Part shown: in pieces, positions 32,213-41,417 of the stretch | Numbering within the stretch: position 1 is the first letter of the stretch | How the letters are laid out: each line of letters starts with the position of its first letter | NCBI RefSeq assembly: GCF_902686445.1 | Contig: NC_062226.1 | Location: 10,656,501-10,720,500, forward strand | DNA length: 64,000 bases | Reading direction: 5' to 3' | Source: Sciurus carolinensis | Taxonomy: Eukaryota > Chordata > Mammalia > Rodentia > Sciuridae | Translations under genes and position numbers: made by a program | Notes under the pieces: generated by a model | What the model saw: the letters and a program-made list of their open reading frames with translations, nothing else | Databases searched by the model: none | What the model was told of the DNA's origin: nothing

Positions 32213-33259
32213 TTAGGCTAGCGCCTCCTGTTGCTGATTTGCATCGTTGTTTTTCATCTCTTCCTCATGGAATATTTTGCTGAGAATGTTCTGTAATGCT
32301 GGCTTTCTTTTTGTAAATTCCTTTAGCTTTTGTTTATCATGGAAGGATCTTATTTCATCGTCAAATTTGAAGGTAAGTTTTGCTGGGTATAAGATTCTTG
32401 GTTGGCATCCATTTTCTTTCAGGGCTTGGTATATGTTGTTCCAGGCCCTTCTAGCTTTTAGGGTCTGGATTGAAAAATCTGCTGATATTCTTATTGGTTT
32501 CCCTCTGAATGTAATTTGATTCTTTTCTCTTGCGGCCTTTAAAATTCTGTCTTTATTTTGTATGTTAGGTATTTTCATAATAATGTGCCTTGGTGTGGGT
32601 CTGTTGTAATTTTGTATGTTTGGAGTTCTATAAGCCTCTTGTACTTGGTTTTCCATTTCGTTCTTCAGATTTGGGAAATTTTCTGTTATTATTTCATTGA
32701 ATAGATTGTTCATTCCTTTGGTTTGTTTCTCTAAGCCTTCCTCAATCCCAATAATTCTCAAATTTGGCCTTTTCATGATATCCCATAGTTCTTGTAGATT
32801 CTGTTCATGATTTCTTACCATCTTCTCTGTTTGTTCCACTTTGTTTTCAAGGTTAAATATTTTGTCTTCAATGTCTGAGGTTCTGTCTTCCAGGTGTTCT
32901 ATCCTATTGGTTATGCTTTCTATGGAGTTTTTAACTTGGTTTATTGTTTCCTTCATTTCAAGGATTTCAGTTTTGTTTTTTTTCAGTATCTCTAACTCTT
33001 TATTGAAATGATCTCTTGCTTCCCGTATTTGGTCTTTTAACTGTTGATTGGTGCGATCATTTAATGCCTGCATTTGCTCTTTCATCTCCTCCTTCAATGC
33101 CTGCATTTGCTCTTTCATCTCCTCATTAGCTTCCCTGATCGTTTTAATTACGTACATTCTGAACTCCCTTTCTGACATTTCTTCTGCTGTGCTGTCATTG
33201 GGTTTTATTGATGTAGTATCTAGGTTTGTTTGGGACATTTTCTTCCCTTGTTTTCTCAT
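32213..33259 (-). CDS. L1 ORF1p, intact
   Basis: ORF1p binds L1 RNA, trimerises through a coiled coil and acts as a nucleic-acid chaperone in the cytoplasmic particle. 348 codons, against 338 in human ORF1p, ending in TAA. A variable N-terminus covers residues 1-30 and a heptad-rich coiled coil about 30-150 (many E, K, L, I, M). The RRM-like part starts about 170 (MKRPNLRIIGIEEGLEKQTK, then FNEIITENFPN), and the C-terminal domain includes TPRHIIMKIPNIQNKDRILK and GKPIRISADFS. Residues 48-70 contain two QMQALxxEMKE-type units, an exact 11-residue repeat absent in copy 1. The first ATG is used; MSQTNLD at residue 8 is an alternative. Confidence 0.95.
   Translation of the reverse strand: MRKQGKKMSQTNLDTTSIKPNDSTAEEMSEREFRMYVIKTIREANEEMKEQMQALKEEMKEQMQALNDRTNQQLKDQIREARDHFNKELEILKKNKTEILEMKETINQVKNSIESITNRIEHLEDRTSDIEDKIFNLENKVEQTEKMVRNHEQNLQELWDIMKRPNLRIIGIEEGLEKQTKGMNNLFNEIITENFPNLKNEMENQVQEAYRTPNIQNYNRPTPRHIIMKIPNIQNKDRILKAAREKNQITFRGKPIRISADFSIQTLKARRAWNNIYQALKENGCQPRILYPAKLTFKFDDEIRSFHDKQKLKEFTKRKPALQNILSKIFHEEEMKNNDANQQQEALA
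33063..33128 (-). repeat. 33-bp tandem duplication in ORF1 coiled coil
   Basis: Two direct copies of a 33-bp unit (plus strand starting AATGCCTGCATTTGCTCTTT) at 33063-33095 and 33096-33128. They encode EEMKEQMQALK and EEMKEQMQALN. Copy 1 has one unit at the same place (about 2401-2433). Eleven residues equal three helical turns, so the coiled coil can stay in phase. Confidence 0.95.
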
Positions 33260-33992
33260 AATGGTCAGTTGTCAGTGGGACCCTGAGATATTGCAGTTTT
33301 CCACTATTGGCTTATAGTGTCCCAGTAGATTTCCAGTGTATCACCTCCCAGCCTTCAGTAGCCTGATGTCTTGGAGGAATCTGATAAAGCAGCTCATTCG
33401 AAGAATACTGCCCCTAGCCCCCTACTGGTTCCACGTTTTGGAACTGGCTCTGTGCGGAAATGCTCTCACTGTGGGCCTGCACCGTGCAGCTGGCCGTGTG
33501 GGAAGAGCCCACTGCCGGAGTGTGGAAGACTACCTTGGGAAGACTCAAGCCGGAGTGGGCAGAGCCGCCTGAAGAGGTCTCCGGCTGCCCTGCCCTTATC
33601 CCTGAGGCTGATTGCAGATCGAGGCTCTCCGCTGGTTCTTTGCAGGAGTACACTGCACTGCAGGGGCTCCGGGACTCGGAGCGTGCTCTGTTCAGACAGG
33701 CTCTCACTAGCGGGCCAGTTCCGTTCCGAGAACCTGGAGAAGCTGGCTGTGTGGGCGGGGCCCACCGCCGGAGTGCGCAGGACTGCCTGTGGATGACTCT
33801 AGCTGCCCTGCCCGGCTCCGATAAGCCACCTCTATCTGGGCCTGCCACCCGGGCCGAGCTTTACCCAGTGGGCAGACTCACCCGTGGCTCCACTTCAGTC
33901 CGAGTCTCTCAATGCCTCCCCTTCTTAACTCCTGGGTTGTGGAGCGACCGGAGGTGCAGTCTCCCTCTAGGCCGCCATCTTGGATCGCCCCC
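33260..33992 (-). promoter_or_regulatory. L1 5'UTR promoter region (copy 2)
   Basis: 733 bp, GC- and CpG-rich compared with its AT-rich surroundings. It should hold the internal pol II promoter, as in other L1s (inferred). A 35-bp stretch beginning AGCTGGCCGTGTGGGAAGAG at 33488 recurs with changes at 33741 (AGCTGGCTGTGTGGGCGGGG), and neighbouring words repeat too. This gives two units about 253 bp apart. Open frames of 99-182 codons occur on both strands here, a by-product of low stop density in GC-rich DNA. Confidence 0.85.
33972..33982 (-). promoter_or_regulatory. YY1-like site at L1 5' end
   Basis: CAAGATGGCGG on the L1 sense strand, 10 bp inside the 5' terminus. It is identical in core to the motif at 3020-3030 in copy 1 and to the YY1 site near the start of human L1. 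Confidence 0.85.
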
Positions 33993-34560
33993 GTCTTCCA
34001 ACTTTTGATGTACCTTTCTCAGCCTCCTGCAGAGCTGGGATTACAGGCATGTGCTATCACACCTGACTTCTTAGGATAAATCTTAACAGGGTCATGGTAC
34101 ATAATCCTTTTTATATTTTGCTAGATTTGTTTTGTTGGTATGGTTGTTGATGATTTTTTTATTTCTGTAACTTTCTTGTGATATGTTAGTTTGCTTTTAG
34201 TATCAATTTAATATTGGCTTCATAGGATTAGTTGGGAAATTTTTCTTCCTTTCTATTCTACTTTTTGAAATAATTTATGAAGAATTGGTACTAATTCTTC
34301 TTTTAGTGTTTGGTAGAATTCACCAGTGAAGTCTTTTGTTTTTTGTGTTGTGGAAAGTTTTCAAATTAGTAATTAAATCTTTTTATTTTTTGCAAGTCTG
34401 TTCAGATTTCTGCTTCTTCTTGACTCAGTTTTGGTGGTTTGAAGTTTTCTAGGAATTTGTTCATTTAACTTATCTAATTTGTTGCTTTGCATTTGTTCAT
34501 GGACTTCTCTTAAAATACTTTTTATTTATGTAACCTTGATCCTCATGGTTTATCTTACTC

Positions 34561-34780
34561 ATATACTTTGTACCTACAGCTACTGTGAACAGTATTTTCT
34601 GCTATTTTCAGATACTAGTCCTTTGTCTGAAATACCTTTTCTCTTAATGCAATTGAGGAATTGTCATTTATCTTTGAGATAATTTTCTTCATGCATTTTT
34701 CCCTGATTGTCCAAGCAAACTCTTTCTCCTTTCTTTGAATTCCAGTGAACTTCTACACTTCTGTCATTGTACCTGTGCTT
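34561..34780. other. Unassigned DNA after the nested L1
   Basis: About 220 bp, possibly more of the ancient L1 or an L2 piece. Not assignable by eye. Confidence 0.3.
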
Positions 34781-34796
34781 TAAAAGGGCAGCTCAG

Positions 34797-35003
34797 AGAT
34801 GGGTGTGGTGATACACTCCTGCAATATCAGTTATTTGAGTGACTGAGGCAAAAAGATTGCAGGTTTGAGACCAGCCTTGGCAATGTATTGGGATCCTGTC
34901 TCAAAATACAAAATAAAAAGGGCTGGGGATGTAGCTCAGTGGTAGAGCAACCACAGGGTTCTGTCCTTAGTACCTCAAAAAACAAACAAGCAAAAAACAT
35001 AAA
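34797..35003 (+). mobile_element. B1-ID composite SINE (MEN-type)
   Basis: Diverged B1 half (GATGGGTGTGGTGATACACT), then ID half (GGGCTGGGGATGTAGCTCAG) and an A-rich tail. A perfect 16-bp target-site duplication, TAAAAGGGCAGCTCAG, lies at 34781-34796 and 35004-35019. Confidence 0.96.
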
Positions 35004-35019
35004 TAAAAGGGCAGCTCAG

Positions 35020-35345
35020 CATTTTGTTCATCTCCTTTTTCTTAATGAGGAGTATAGGACTGGATACAAATTGTTTCTTAGGAATTAAATATTGAATAAA
35101 TGCATGTGATATGAGCCCTTATCTCTAAGCTCTCTACCTGTTGGGATGCCTCAAACTTATCTGAAATTCAAAATATCTGTGTTCATTAACCTTAAGAAAA
35201 ATCTGGTCCCCTTCCAGTGTACCTCACGTTTTAAAAAAATTCTGTGCCTTTTTCCTGGTCACCTGCCTTCCTGCTAACCCTTCATATTCAGTGTATCAGA
35301 AAAAAAATGTGATTGATTTACCCTAATGTCTTTAAAAACTGGGTT
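35020..35345. other. Unique DNA
   Basis: About 325 bp without a recognised feature. Confidence 0.4.
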
Positions 35346-35560
35346 TTTCTACTGGGCCCAAGGTGCATACCTATAATCTGAGTGACTTGGGAGGCTGGGG
35401 CAAGAGGATCACAAGTTTGAGGCCAGCTTGGGCTACTTAGCAAGACTCTGTCTCAAGATAAAGAACAAAAAAGGGTTTGGGATGTGGCTCAGTGGTAGAG
35501 GGCCCCTGGGTTCAATCCCCAGTACTGCAAAAACAAACAAAACCCCAAATAAAACCCCTA
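35346..35560 (+). mobile_element. B1-ID composite SINE (MEN-type), diverged
   Basis: B1 half with TGGGAGGCTGGGGCAAGAGG and CAAGACTCTGTCTCAAGATA. ID half with GGGATGTGGCTCAGTGGTAG and GGGTTCAATCCCCAGTACTG, and an A-rich tail. Confidence 0.93.
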
Positions 35561-35579
35561 GGTGTTTCTTTCCATCTCA

Positions 35580-35895
35580 ACTATCATCATCTACATCATT
35601 TTCTCTTTACTAGTTCTTCTGTTCTTTCAGATCTCATCTCAGAAATTCCATCCCCAGGGAAATCCTGTCTAATGCTCTTGGTAAATGTGTTCTCATATAC
35701 TGCTTGCTCTTGTTAGCATTTACTGTAGTTTATAATTGAGTTGCTTGTGTGGTTATTAGTTTGCCTAAACTTCTCTACTGGACTTTAAACTCTGGGAAGG
35801 TAGGGGTCTCTTACTATTTCCTTTACCACCATATGACCAGTGCTCAGTACTGAGAAGACTTAATGAATATTTATGGAAAGAATGAACCAGTGAAA
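35580..35895 (+). mobile_element. L2 3' end
   Basis: CAGATCTCATCTCAGAAATT, then GACTTTAAACTCTGGGAAGG and GACTTAATGAATATTTATGG fit LINE-2 3' order. Confidence 0.75.
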
Positions 35896-35899
35896 ATGA

Positions 35900-36630
35900 G
35901 ATCATTTATGTGGAAATGCCTTTAAAGTGAAAATTGCTGGAGAAACTTTTATTATTCTGTCTCTTAACATTTAATCTGCTTAATTCATTGAATTTACAAT
36001 TTTTTTGTTTGGGTGAAGAAGAATGAATTCTTAATTCTTGTGGCTTTTAAGGGTAGATCATCTTGGGTAGATCCACTTATTGCTGATTAGGTAGGCTTTG
36101 TTTACTAGGATTATGGAATTGTATACAATAACAAGTATAGGGTAAGGTCTCTGTGGAAAGCACAGTAATACTTACTAAATGACACCTTCCAGGTAATTAT
36201 CACATTTGGTTTAAGATTTCACTTGGCACAAAATGGGTTGCAGAAAGGCAAATCCTTGTGTATATTCAAGTAAAGGTGATGACTTTCTTCACAGTAGAGC
36301 AGAGATGAAATAGCTCCCACATTTGTTATTCTGAATGGAGCCTTGGAAAGAAATTCCAAGCAGCAGAATGCCACTTAACATTCTGCATACTATTTTGCTC
36401 TTTAGTAGTATAATTGTAAAATGAGGCAATAAAACTAGAGAGGATATAATATTTATACCTGTACAGACACTTCACATGATAAAATGTCACTCGGGACTGT
36501 TTACTCCATGCTGGTTATTTGGATAATGCTCCACCTGCCTAGTGACGGGAGGTGCTGAGGCTTGCATAAATCTCAGAAAAAAGGTTAGGGTTAATGTAGT
36601 GAATTTTTCAATAGAAAAATGAATGCATCA
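35900..36630. other. Unique AT-rich DNA
   Basis: About 730 bp. No exon, RNA or repeat supported. Confidence 0.45.
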
Positions 36631-36639
36631 TATGAGATA

Positions 36640-36835
36640 ATAATAGCTACTCTTTGAGTACTATTTTTGTATCAGCACTGTACTAGGTCCCTGGGGACCA
36701 GAGAGGTACAAAAAGAGAATAATGTCGAATACCTTCTATGTGTCAGTGATTCTGCTTTATACTTTGCCTTCAATAGCTAAGCCTTTTAACAGTTCTGCCA
36801 GGTGGATGGTGTTATCCCCATGTATATATGACTGA
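36640..36835 (-). mobile_element. MIR SINE
   Basis: In reverse orientation: TACCTTCTATGTGTCAGTGA, TAGCTAAGCCTTTTAACAGT and GATGGTGTTATCCCCATGT match the 3' and core parts of MIR. Confidence 0.7.
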
Positions 36836-36911
36836 TTCTTGTTTCTCTCATAAAAAAAATTCTAATGACCTCATTGGAGTTCTGTTATAATTATCATGTT
36901 TAAACTTTGGT

Positions 36912-36945
<34 letters not shown>

Positions 36946-37925
36946 TTTAAATAGTTTTTTTTTTTTGAGACAAAAAAAAATTAATGAGAAGAGACAAAGA
37001 AACATCAAAGAGCTTTTTCTTCTGATTGCTGTGTTAGAACTTTTGCCTGAAAATAGGTTACATTCCTTCTGTTTCCAGCTGAATCCTCATTAACTTTACA
37101 TTTTAATGATGTCCAGGGCAAATTACACCATTTATGGTCAGTGCCTTAAACAAATGCATAAAGGAGACTTAGGGAAAAAAAAGTTTTTTGAGTAGTGGAT
37201 GTATTTACTCCAGTAATATAAATTGATCCAGGATTCTTAAAAATAAATAAATAAATAAATAAATAGGAAGGGTCAAAAAAAAAAAAACAAAAACAAAAAA
37301 AAACCGTTAAAACCTGGGGTGGTTTTCCATTTCCAACTATTATAGTAACTTAATTCAGAAAAGTAAATTAATTACTTAATTCAGCTTAAAGTAAATTAAT
37401 CATTGAAAAGCATACTTATAGTATTAGGGAGTATGTAACTGGAATCAAAGTCCTGCATTTAGTTTTGAAAATAGTTTCAGTTTCTCATTTACTTGGATTT
37501 AAATTCTATTTTACTGCTTAGTCTCAGAAATAATTCATAGGTGGTAGATGCTCAATAGGAATAAATGAAGACTGCTTCTCCTAGTTATGAAAAAAGCAAG
37601 GGCGATTGAAATGCTAATATGTTGATAGACAGATTGTATTTGCACAAGAATGAGGAAATATACTGTAAATGGAATTCTTCACAGGATTCTAAATTATTTG
37701 ATTTAAAGGAACAATATGAACTACAGGGCTTTGCTTTCTTTATAAACTTTGAATGTTTAATTATTAGATGATAAATTAGAATAAAGTGTCATGTTGTATC
37801 AGATACTACTTATTTCCTGAACAATTACTTGATAAGTGGATTAATGGAAATTTGGTCTCTCTGTTGAGGGAACTATAACTATAGGAATGCCCATCTAACA
37901 TCAGGAATTTACAAGGTTTGTTTCT
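36836..37925. other. Unique DNA with homopolymer runs
   Basis: It holds T-runs at 36912-36942 and 36955-36966, (AAAT)n at 37240-37265 and an A-run at 37277-37303. Otherwise about 1 kb of AT-rich DNA without recognised features. Confidence 0.5.
37240..37265 (+). repeat. Microsatellite (AAAT)n
   Basis: About six AAAT units. Confidence 0.93.
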
Positions 37926-37932
37926 GGTTTTT

Positions 37933-38023
37933 TTTTTTTTTTTTTTGGCAGTGCTGGGGATTGAACCCAGGGCCTTGTGCTTGCAAGGGAAGCACTCTAT
38001 CAACTGAGCTATCTCCCCAGCCC
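37933..38023 (-). mobile_element. ID SINE
   Basis: A T-run, then GGGGATTGAACCCAGGGCCT, CTATCAACTGAGCTATCTCC and CCAGCCCC. CTG-GTTTT-like words on both sides suggest a short target-site duplication. Confidence 0.94.
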
Positions 38024-38605
38024 CTGTTTCTGTTTTTTAAAAAAATTATTTGTATCCCTTCAGTGTACCAGGCAATGATGTCCTTCTTATGGCTATCTTG
38101 AATGCAGTGACTGAAGTTTCACTAACACAAGCTTAGGAAGGCAGGGTTGGAGGTGGAGAGAAGTGTTGTACAGTGAAGGATAGGAAGCAAAATGCAGCCG
38201 GGCTTTCATAAGGACTGGCTTTAAATTGGAACTGGAACATCATGGGCTAGGGTGACTCCATTTCTTTCATCCTGGCTTTGCTTGTTCTTTTGTTCTCCAC
38301 TGACTTTCTTTGTTCACACTAATCTTGGTAAGGGTTCAAAGTAGTCTATATGATCTTTCAAGCTTGGTTTCCCACCAGTAGGATACACTTTCCTGTGTCT
38401 ATTCCGAAGGTTGAGTCTAACACGTGACTTAGTTGGTCCAGGTGCTATGGTCCTTATAATACAAATAAAACAGATATTTTTCATATAATGTGCTAAGGAC
38501 TTCCCTTTAAATAAAAATGTATGCCATCCACCTATAATACTTGCAAACTGATGAAGTGGTGGAGGGTTTGGGTGATATTCTCGAGGGCAGTTGGAATGAT
38601 TTTAT
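38024..38605. other. Unique DNA
   Basis: About 580 bp without recognised features. Confidence 0.45.
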
Positions 38606-38621
38606 CTTGAAATGAGATTTC

Positions 38622-38842
38622 CTTTTTTTTTTTTTTTCCTGGTACTGGGTATTGAACCAGAGTTGTTTAACCATTGAGCTACATCCCCAGTCCTTTTTAT
38701 TATTTTTTAAATTTTGAGACAGGAGCTCACTAAGTTGCTTAAGGGCCTCGCTAAGTTGCTGAGGCTGGCTTTGAACCTGAGATCCTCTTGTTTCAGCCTC
38801 CTGGATTGCTGGAATTATAGATGTGTGCCACCACATCCAGCC
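38622..38842 (-). mobile_element. B1-ID composite SINE (MEN-type)
   Basis: ID half (GGTACTGGGTATTGAACCAG), then B1 half (CTTGTTTCAGCCTCCTGGAT, GTGTGCCACCACATCCAGC). A perfect 16-bp target-site duplication, CTTGAAATGAGATTTC, lies at 38606-38621 and 38843-38858. Confidence 0.97.
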
Positions 38843-39000
38843 CTTGAAATGAGATTTCTGAGGCTGAGTCTCTTAAGGGTCTAAATTTGTTTGCAACTAT
38901 GTGAGGAAGTAGCATTTAGAAAGAAAAGGAGATTTTCTTAGTTGGGGGTTTCTTTCCAGGTAACACATGGAATGATTGGCAAAAATATTTAACGCAGTTT

Positions 39001-39080
39001 AAGGAAGTGGGAGAGCACTTCACTTGCATAGCATGTATGAGCCCTTGCAATTAATCTCTAGTACTGAAAAAATAATTAAA
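39001..39080 (+). mobile_element. ID SINE, old, 5' part lost
   Basis: GTGGGAGAGCACTTCACTTG, CATAGCATGTATGAGCCC and CTCTAGTACTGAAAAAATAA match the ID body from the middle to the tail. Confidence 0.65.
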
Positions 39081-39149
39081 TTTGAACAACCCAATTATAG
39101 TACTAGTAGAATCTATAACTACTCAATGTCATCATCATCATTTTTCTTT

Positions 39150-39416
39150 TTTTAGAGGGATGGGGGTATGGGGGATTAAACTCAGGGACACTCTGCCATC
39201 AAATTACATCCCTGGTGCTTTTTCTTTCTTGTTTCTTTTTTTTAGTACCAGGGATTGAACCCTGAGTGCTTAACCACTGAGCCACATTCCTAGTCCATTT
39301 TTATTTTTTATTTTAAGAGAAGGTCTTGCTAAGTTGCCGAGGCTGGCTTTAAACTTTGATACTCCTACCTCAGCCTTCCAGGTTGCTGGGGTTACAGGTG
39401 TGCACCCTTGCCTCCA
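39150..39416 (-). mobile_element. MEN-type SINE plus extra ID unit (tandem ID halves)
   Basis: Order on the plus strand: T-run, ID-like segment (GGGGGATTAAACTCAGGGAC, 39150-39220), second T-run, ID half (GGGATTGAACCCTGAGTGC), B1 half (GGTTGCTGGGGTTACAGGTG). The block is flanked by related words TCATCATCATCATTTTTCTT on the left and the same with one more CAT on the right. The two ID units may have come in as one element, or one ID entered the tail of a MEN. Confidence 0.8.
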
Positions 39417-39690
39417 GTCATCATCATCATCATTTTTCTTGTGTATACTTGCTATACTCATACTTATATGTGTATATGTGGTTCTACTTTCCATGGTTTC
39501 AGTTATCTATAGTCAACTAGTCCAAAAATACTAATATTTGTCACTCTTTCAAGAGAAAGAGACTGCATTCACATAATTTTTACAGTGTATTGTTATAATT
39601 GTCCTGTTAATCTCTTACTTTGCCTAACTTTTAAATTAAACTTTATTATAGATATGTATGTAGATATGTATGTACAGAAAAAACAGTAGT

Positions 39691-40666
39691 AGCACAGCAA
39701 AAGGGAACAAATAGGAATGTGAAGAGAGAACCCACAGAATGGAAGAAAATCTTTTGCTAGCTACTCTTCTGACAGAAGATTAATATCAAGAATATCTAGA
39801 ACTCAAAAAACTTTCCCCCCCAACATCAAATAACCCATTTAATAAATGGACAAATGAACTAAGCAGACACTTCTCAAAAGAAGAAATATAAATGGCCAAC
39901 AAATATAGGAAAAAAATGTTCAATATCTTTAGTAATTAGGGAAATGCAAATCAAAAATACACTGAGATTTCATCTCACACCAGTCAAAATGGCAGTCATT
40001 GAGAATACAAATAATATTAAATGCTGGAGAGGATGTGCAGAGAAAGGAACACTTTTACACTGTTGCTGGGACTGTAAATTAGTATAACTGAATGGAAATT
40101 AGTATTGAAATTCCTCAAAAGACTAGGCATGGAACCACCATATGACCCAGGTGTACCACTTCTCAGTATTTACCCTGAAGAATTAAAGTCATCTTACTAC
40201 AGTGATACGTGCACCCCATGTTTATAGCAACACAATCACAATAGCCAACCTATGGAACCAGCACAGGTGTCAATCAACAAATGAATGGATAAAGAAAATG
40301 TATATATACACAATGGGGTTTTATTCAGCCATAAAGAAAGCCGTTTTGCAGGAAAATGAATCATGTGAAACAAGATAAGTCAAAGTCAGAAGATGAAGGG
40401 TTGTATGTTTTCTCTCATATATGGAAGCTAGGGAGGAAAAAGAAAAAACAAGGTGGGGTTGGATATCATAAAAATCAAACGGAGATCAGAAAAGGAAAGG
40501 AACCAAGGGATGGGAGATGTGGAGGGAGGGCGGGGGAAAGCTGGGGAGTGATACTGGCCAAATTATATTGTTACATGCATGTATGAACATGTAACAATAA
40601 ATCCCATCAGTATATACAACTATATATATTGCACCAAGAAAAATGAGGAAATAAAAAAAAGAAAAG
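39691..40666 (+). mobile_element. L1 3' end, 5' truncated, plus strand
   Basis: It encodes decayed C-terminal ORF2. Landmarks at DNA level: AACCCACAGAATGGAAGAAA, TGCAGAGAAAGGAACACTTT, TGGATAAAGAAAATGTATAT and GGGGTTTTATTCAGCCATAA. The 3'UTR and A-tail follow at 40651-40666. 5' truncation is the usual result of incomplete reverse transcription. It is one of only two L1 pieces on the plus strand here. Confidence 0.9.
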
Positions 40667-40741
40667 TAGCATATTGATGTGGAACAAAGTTCAAGGGAAG
40701 AGATTAGACATAACTTAATATTGTTGAGTTTTTTTTGATAT

Positions 40742-40775
<34 letters not shown>

Positions 40776-40977
40776 TTATGTGGGTATTTTTTCTTCCTGC
40801 AGTCCATTAGAGATGAATTATTCTGTCCATTTTATAGGTATGGATTTGAAATAACTTGCGTTTAGGCAGTAAAGCTAGTAGTGGATTGCTGATGATTCTA
40901 GGCCTGTACCATGCTGCCTCCAAGAGAATATGCCTATGTGTGCCCATGTCTATCTCTCTATTAAAAATAATGTTTCT
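40667..40977. other. Short unique stretch with (CA)n
   Basis: It includes a (CA)n microsatellite at about 40742-40775 with one TATA interruption. Nothing else recognised. Confidence 0.6.
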
Positions 40978-41093
40978 GGGGCTGGGGTTGTGGCTCAGTG
41001 GTAGAGTGCTTGCCTGGCACTTGTGAGGCCCTGGGTTCGATCCTCAGCACCCCATAAAAATAAAATAAAGGTATTGTGTCCACCTACAAAAAA

Positions 41094-41111
<18 letters not shown>
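40978..41111 (+). mobile_element. ID SINE with squirrel-type 3' tail
   Basis: GGGGCTGGGGTTGTGGCTCA, GGGTTCGATCCTCAGCACC, AAATAAAATAAAGGTATTG and TGTCCACCTAC, then about 24 A. The pol III B-box GGTTCGATCC is intact. Confidence 0.95.
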
Positions 41112-41127
<16 letters not shown>

Positions 41128-41132
41128 TATAT
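41111..41132 (+). repeat. Microsatellite (AT)n
   Basis: About 10 AT units following the ID A-tail, a common place for microsatellite birth. Confidence 0.9.
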
Positions 41133-41372
41133 GTATATAAATAAAAGTATTATTTCTATTGTGTTTCTGGAATGCTCAACTTCTCTGTTGGAACAAGGTT
41201 TTACTTCAGTGTAGTGTGGTTAAAAACATAAGTTCTAGTTCAGGTATAGTCACTTTTATTCAGGTTCTTTTTTTTTTTTTCTCCCAATGTAGCTATGTAT
41301 AAGCTGTGTGATAATAGACTGTGAGAGTTAGCTACTCCTCCCTGAATTCATCTCGCCCCCTCCTTTTTCTTC

Positions 41373-41374
<2 letters not shown>

Positions 41375-41415
<41 letters not shown>
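41375..41415 (+). repeat. Microsatellite (GT)n
   Basis: About 20 uninterrupted GT units. Confidence 0.96.

Positions 41416-41417
<2 letters not shown>

Larger units (their letters stand above)
28110..33992 (-). mobile_element. Young, nearly complete LINE-1 (copy 2)
   Basis: 5.9-kb L1 with all standard parts in order on the minus strand: 5'UTR 33260-33992, ORF1 32213-33259, a 31-nt spacer, ORF2 28334-32181, 3'UTR about 28141-28333 and an A-rich tail at 28110-28140. A perfect 14-bp target-site duplication, GTCTTCCAACTTTT, lies at 28096-28109 and 33993-34006. The nick on the plus strand would be after CTTTT, close to the usual TTTT/A target of L1 endonuclease. ORF1 is intact and ORF2 has one visible frameshift. 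The identical duplication and few lesions suggest a recent insertion. Confidence 0.98.
27985..34067 (-). mobile_element. MEN-type SINE split by young L1 copy 2
   Basis: Left part, 27985-28109: T-run, ID half (GGCTACATCCCCAGCCC) and the start of the B1 half. Right part, 33993-34067: the remaining B1 half (CTCAGCCTCCTGCAGAGCTG, GGGATTACAGGCATGTGC). The SINE has its own target-site duplication TTCTTAGGA at 27976-27984 and 34068-34076, outside both parts. Confidence 0.95.
23960..34560 (-). mobile_element. Ancient L1 (L1M-type) broken by nested insertions
   Basis: Pieces in consistent order and orientation: 23960-24535 (3'UTR, with CAACAGCTTTATTAAGAAAG), 24959-26011, about 26262-26285, about 26760-27142, 27401-27581, 27774-27975 and 34077-34560. 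At the joins the L1 reading resumes where it stopped. For example, TTGGCATTCTTAGGACAG before the split MEN continues as TTCTTAGGATAAATC after it. The inserts are a solo LTR, an L1 3'UTR piece, an RPL15 pseudogene and three MEN SINEs, one of which carries young L1 copy 2. Coding capacity is lost. Confidence 0.85.

Noticed and set aside
33371..33848. 141- and 144-codon open frames on opposite strands
   Set aside because: They lie in the GC-rich L1 5'UTR where stops are rare. Overlapping frames on both strands argue for composition rather than coding.
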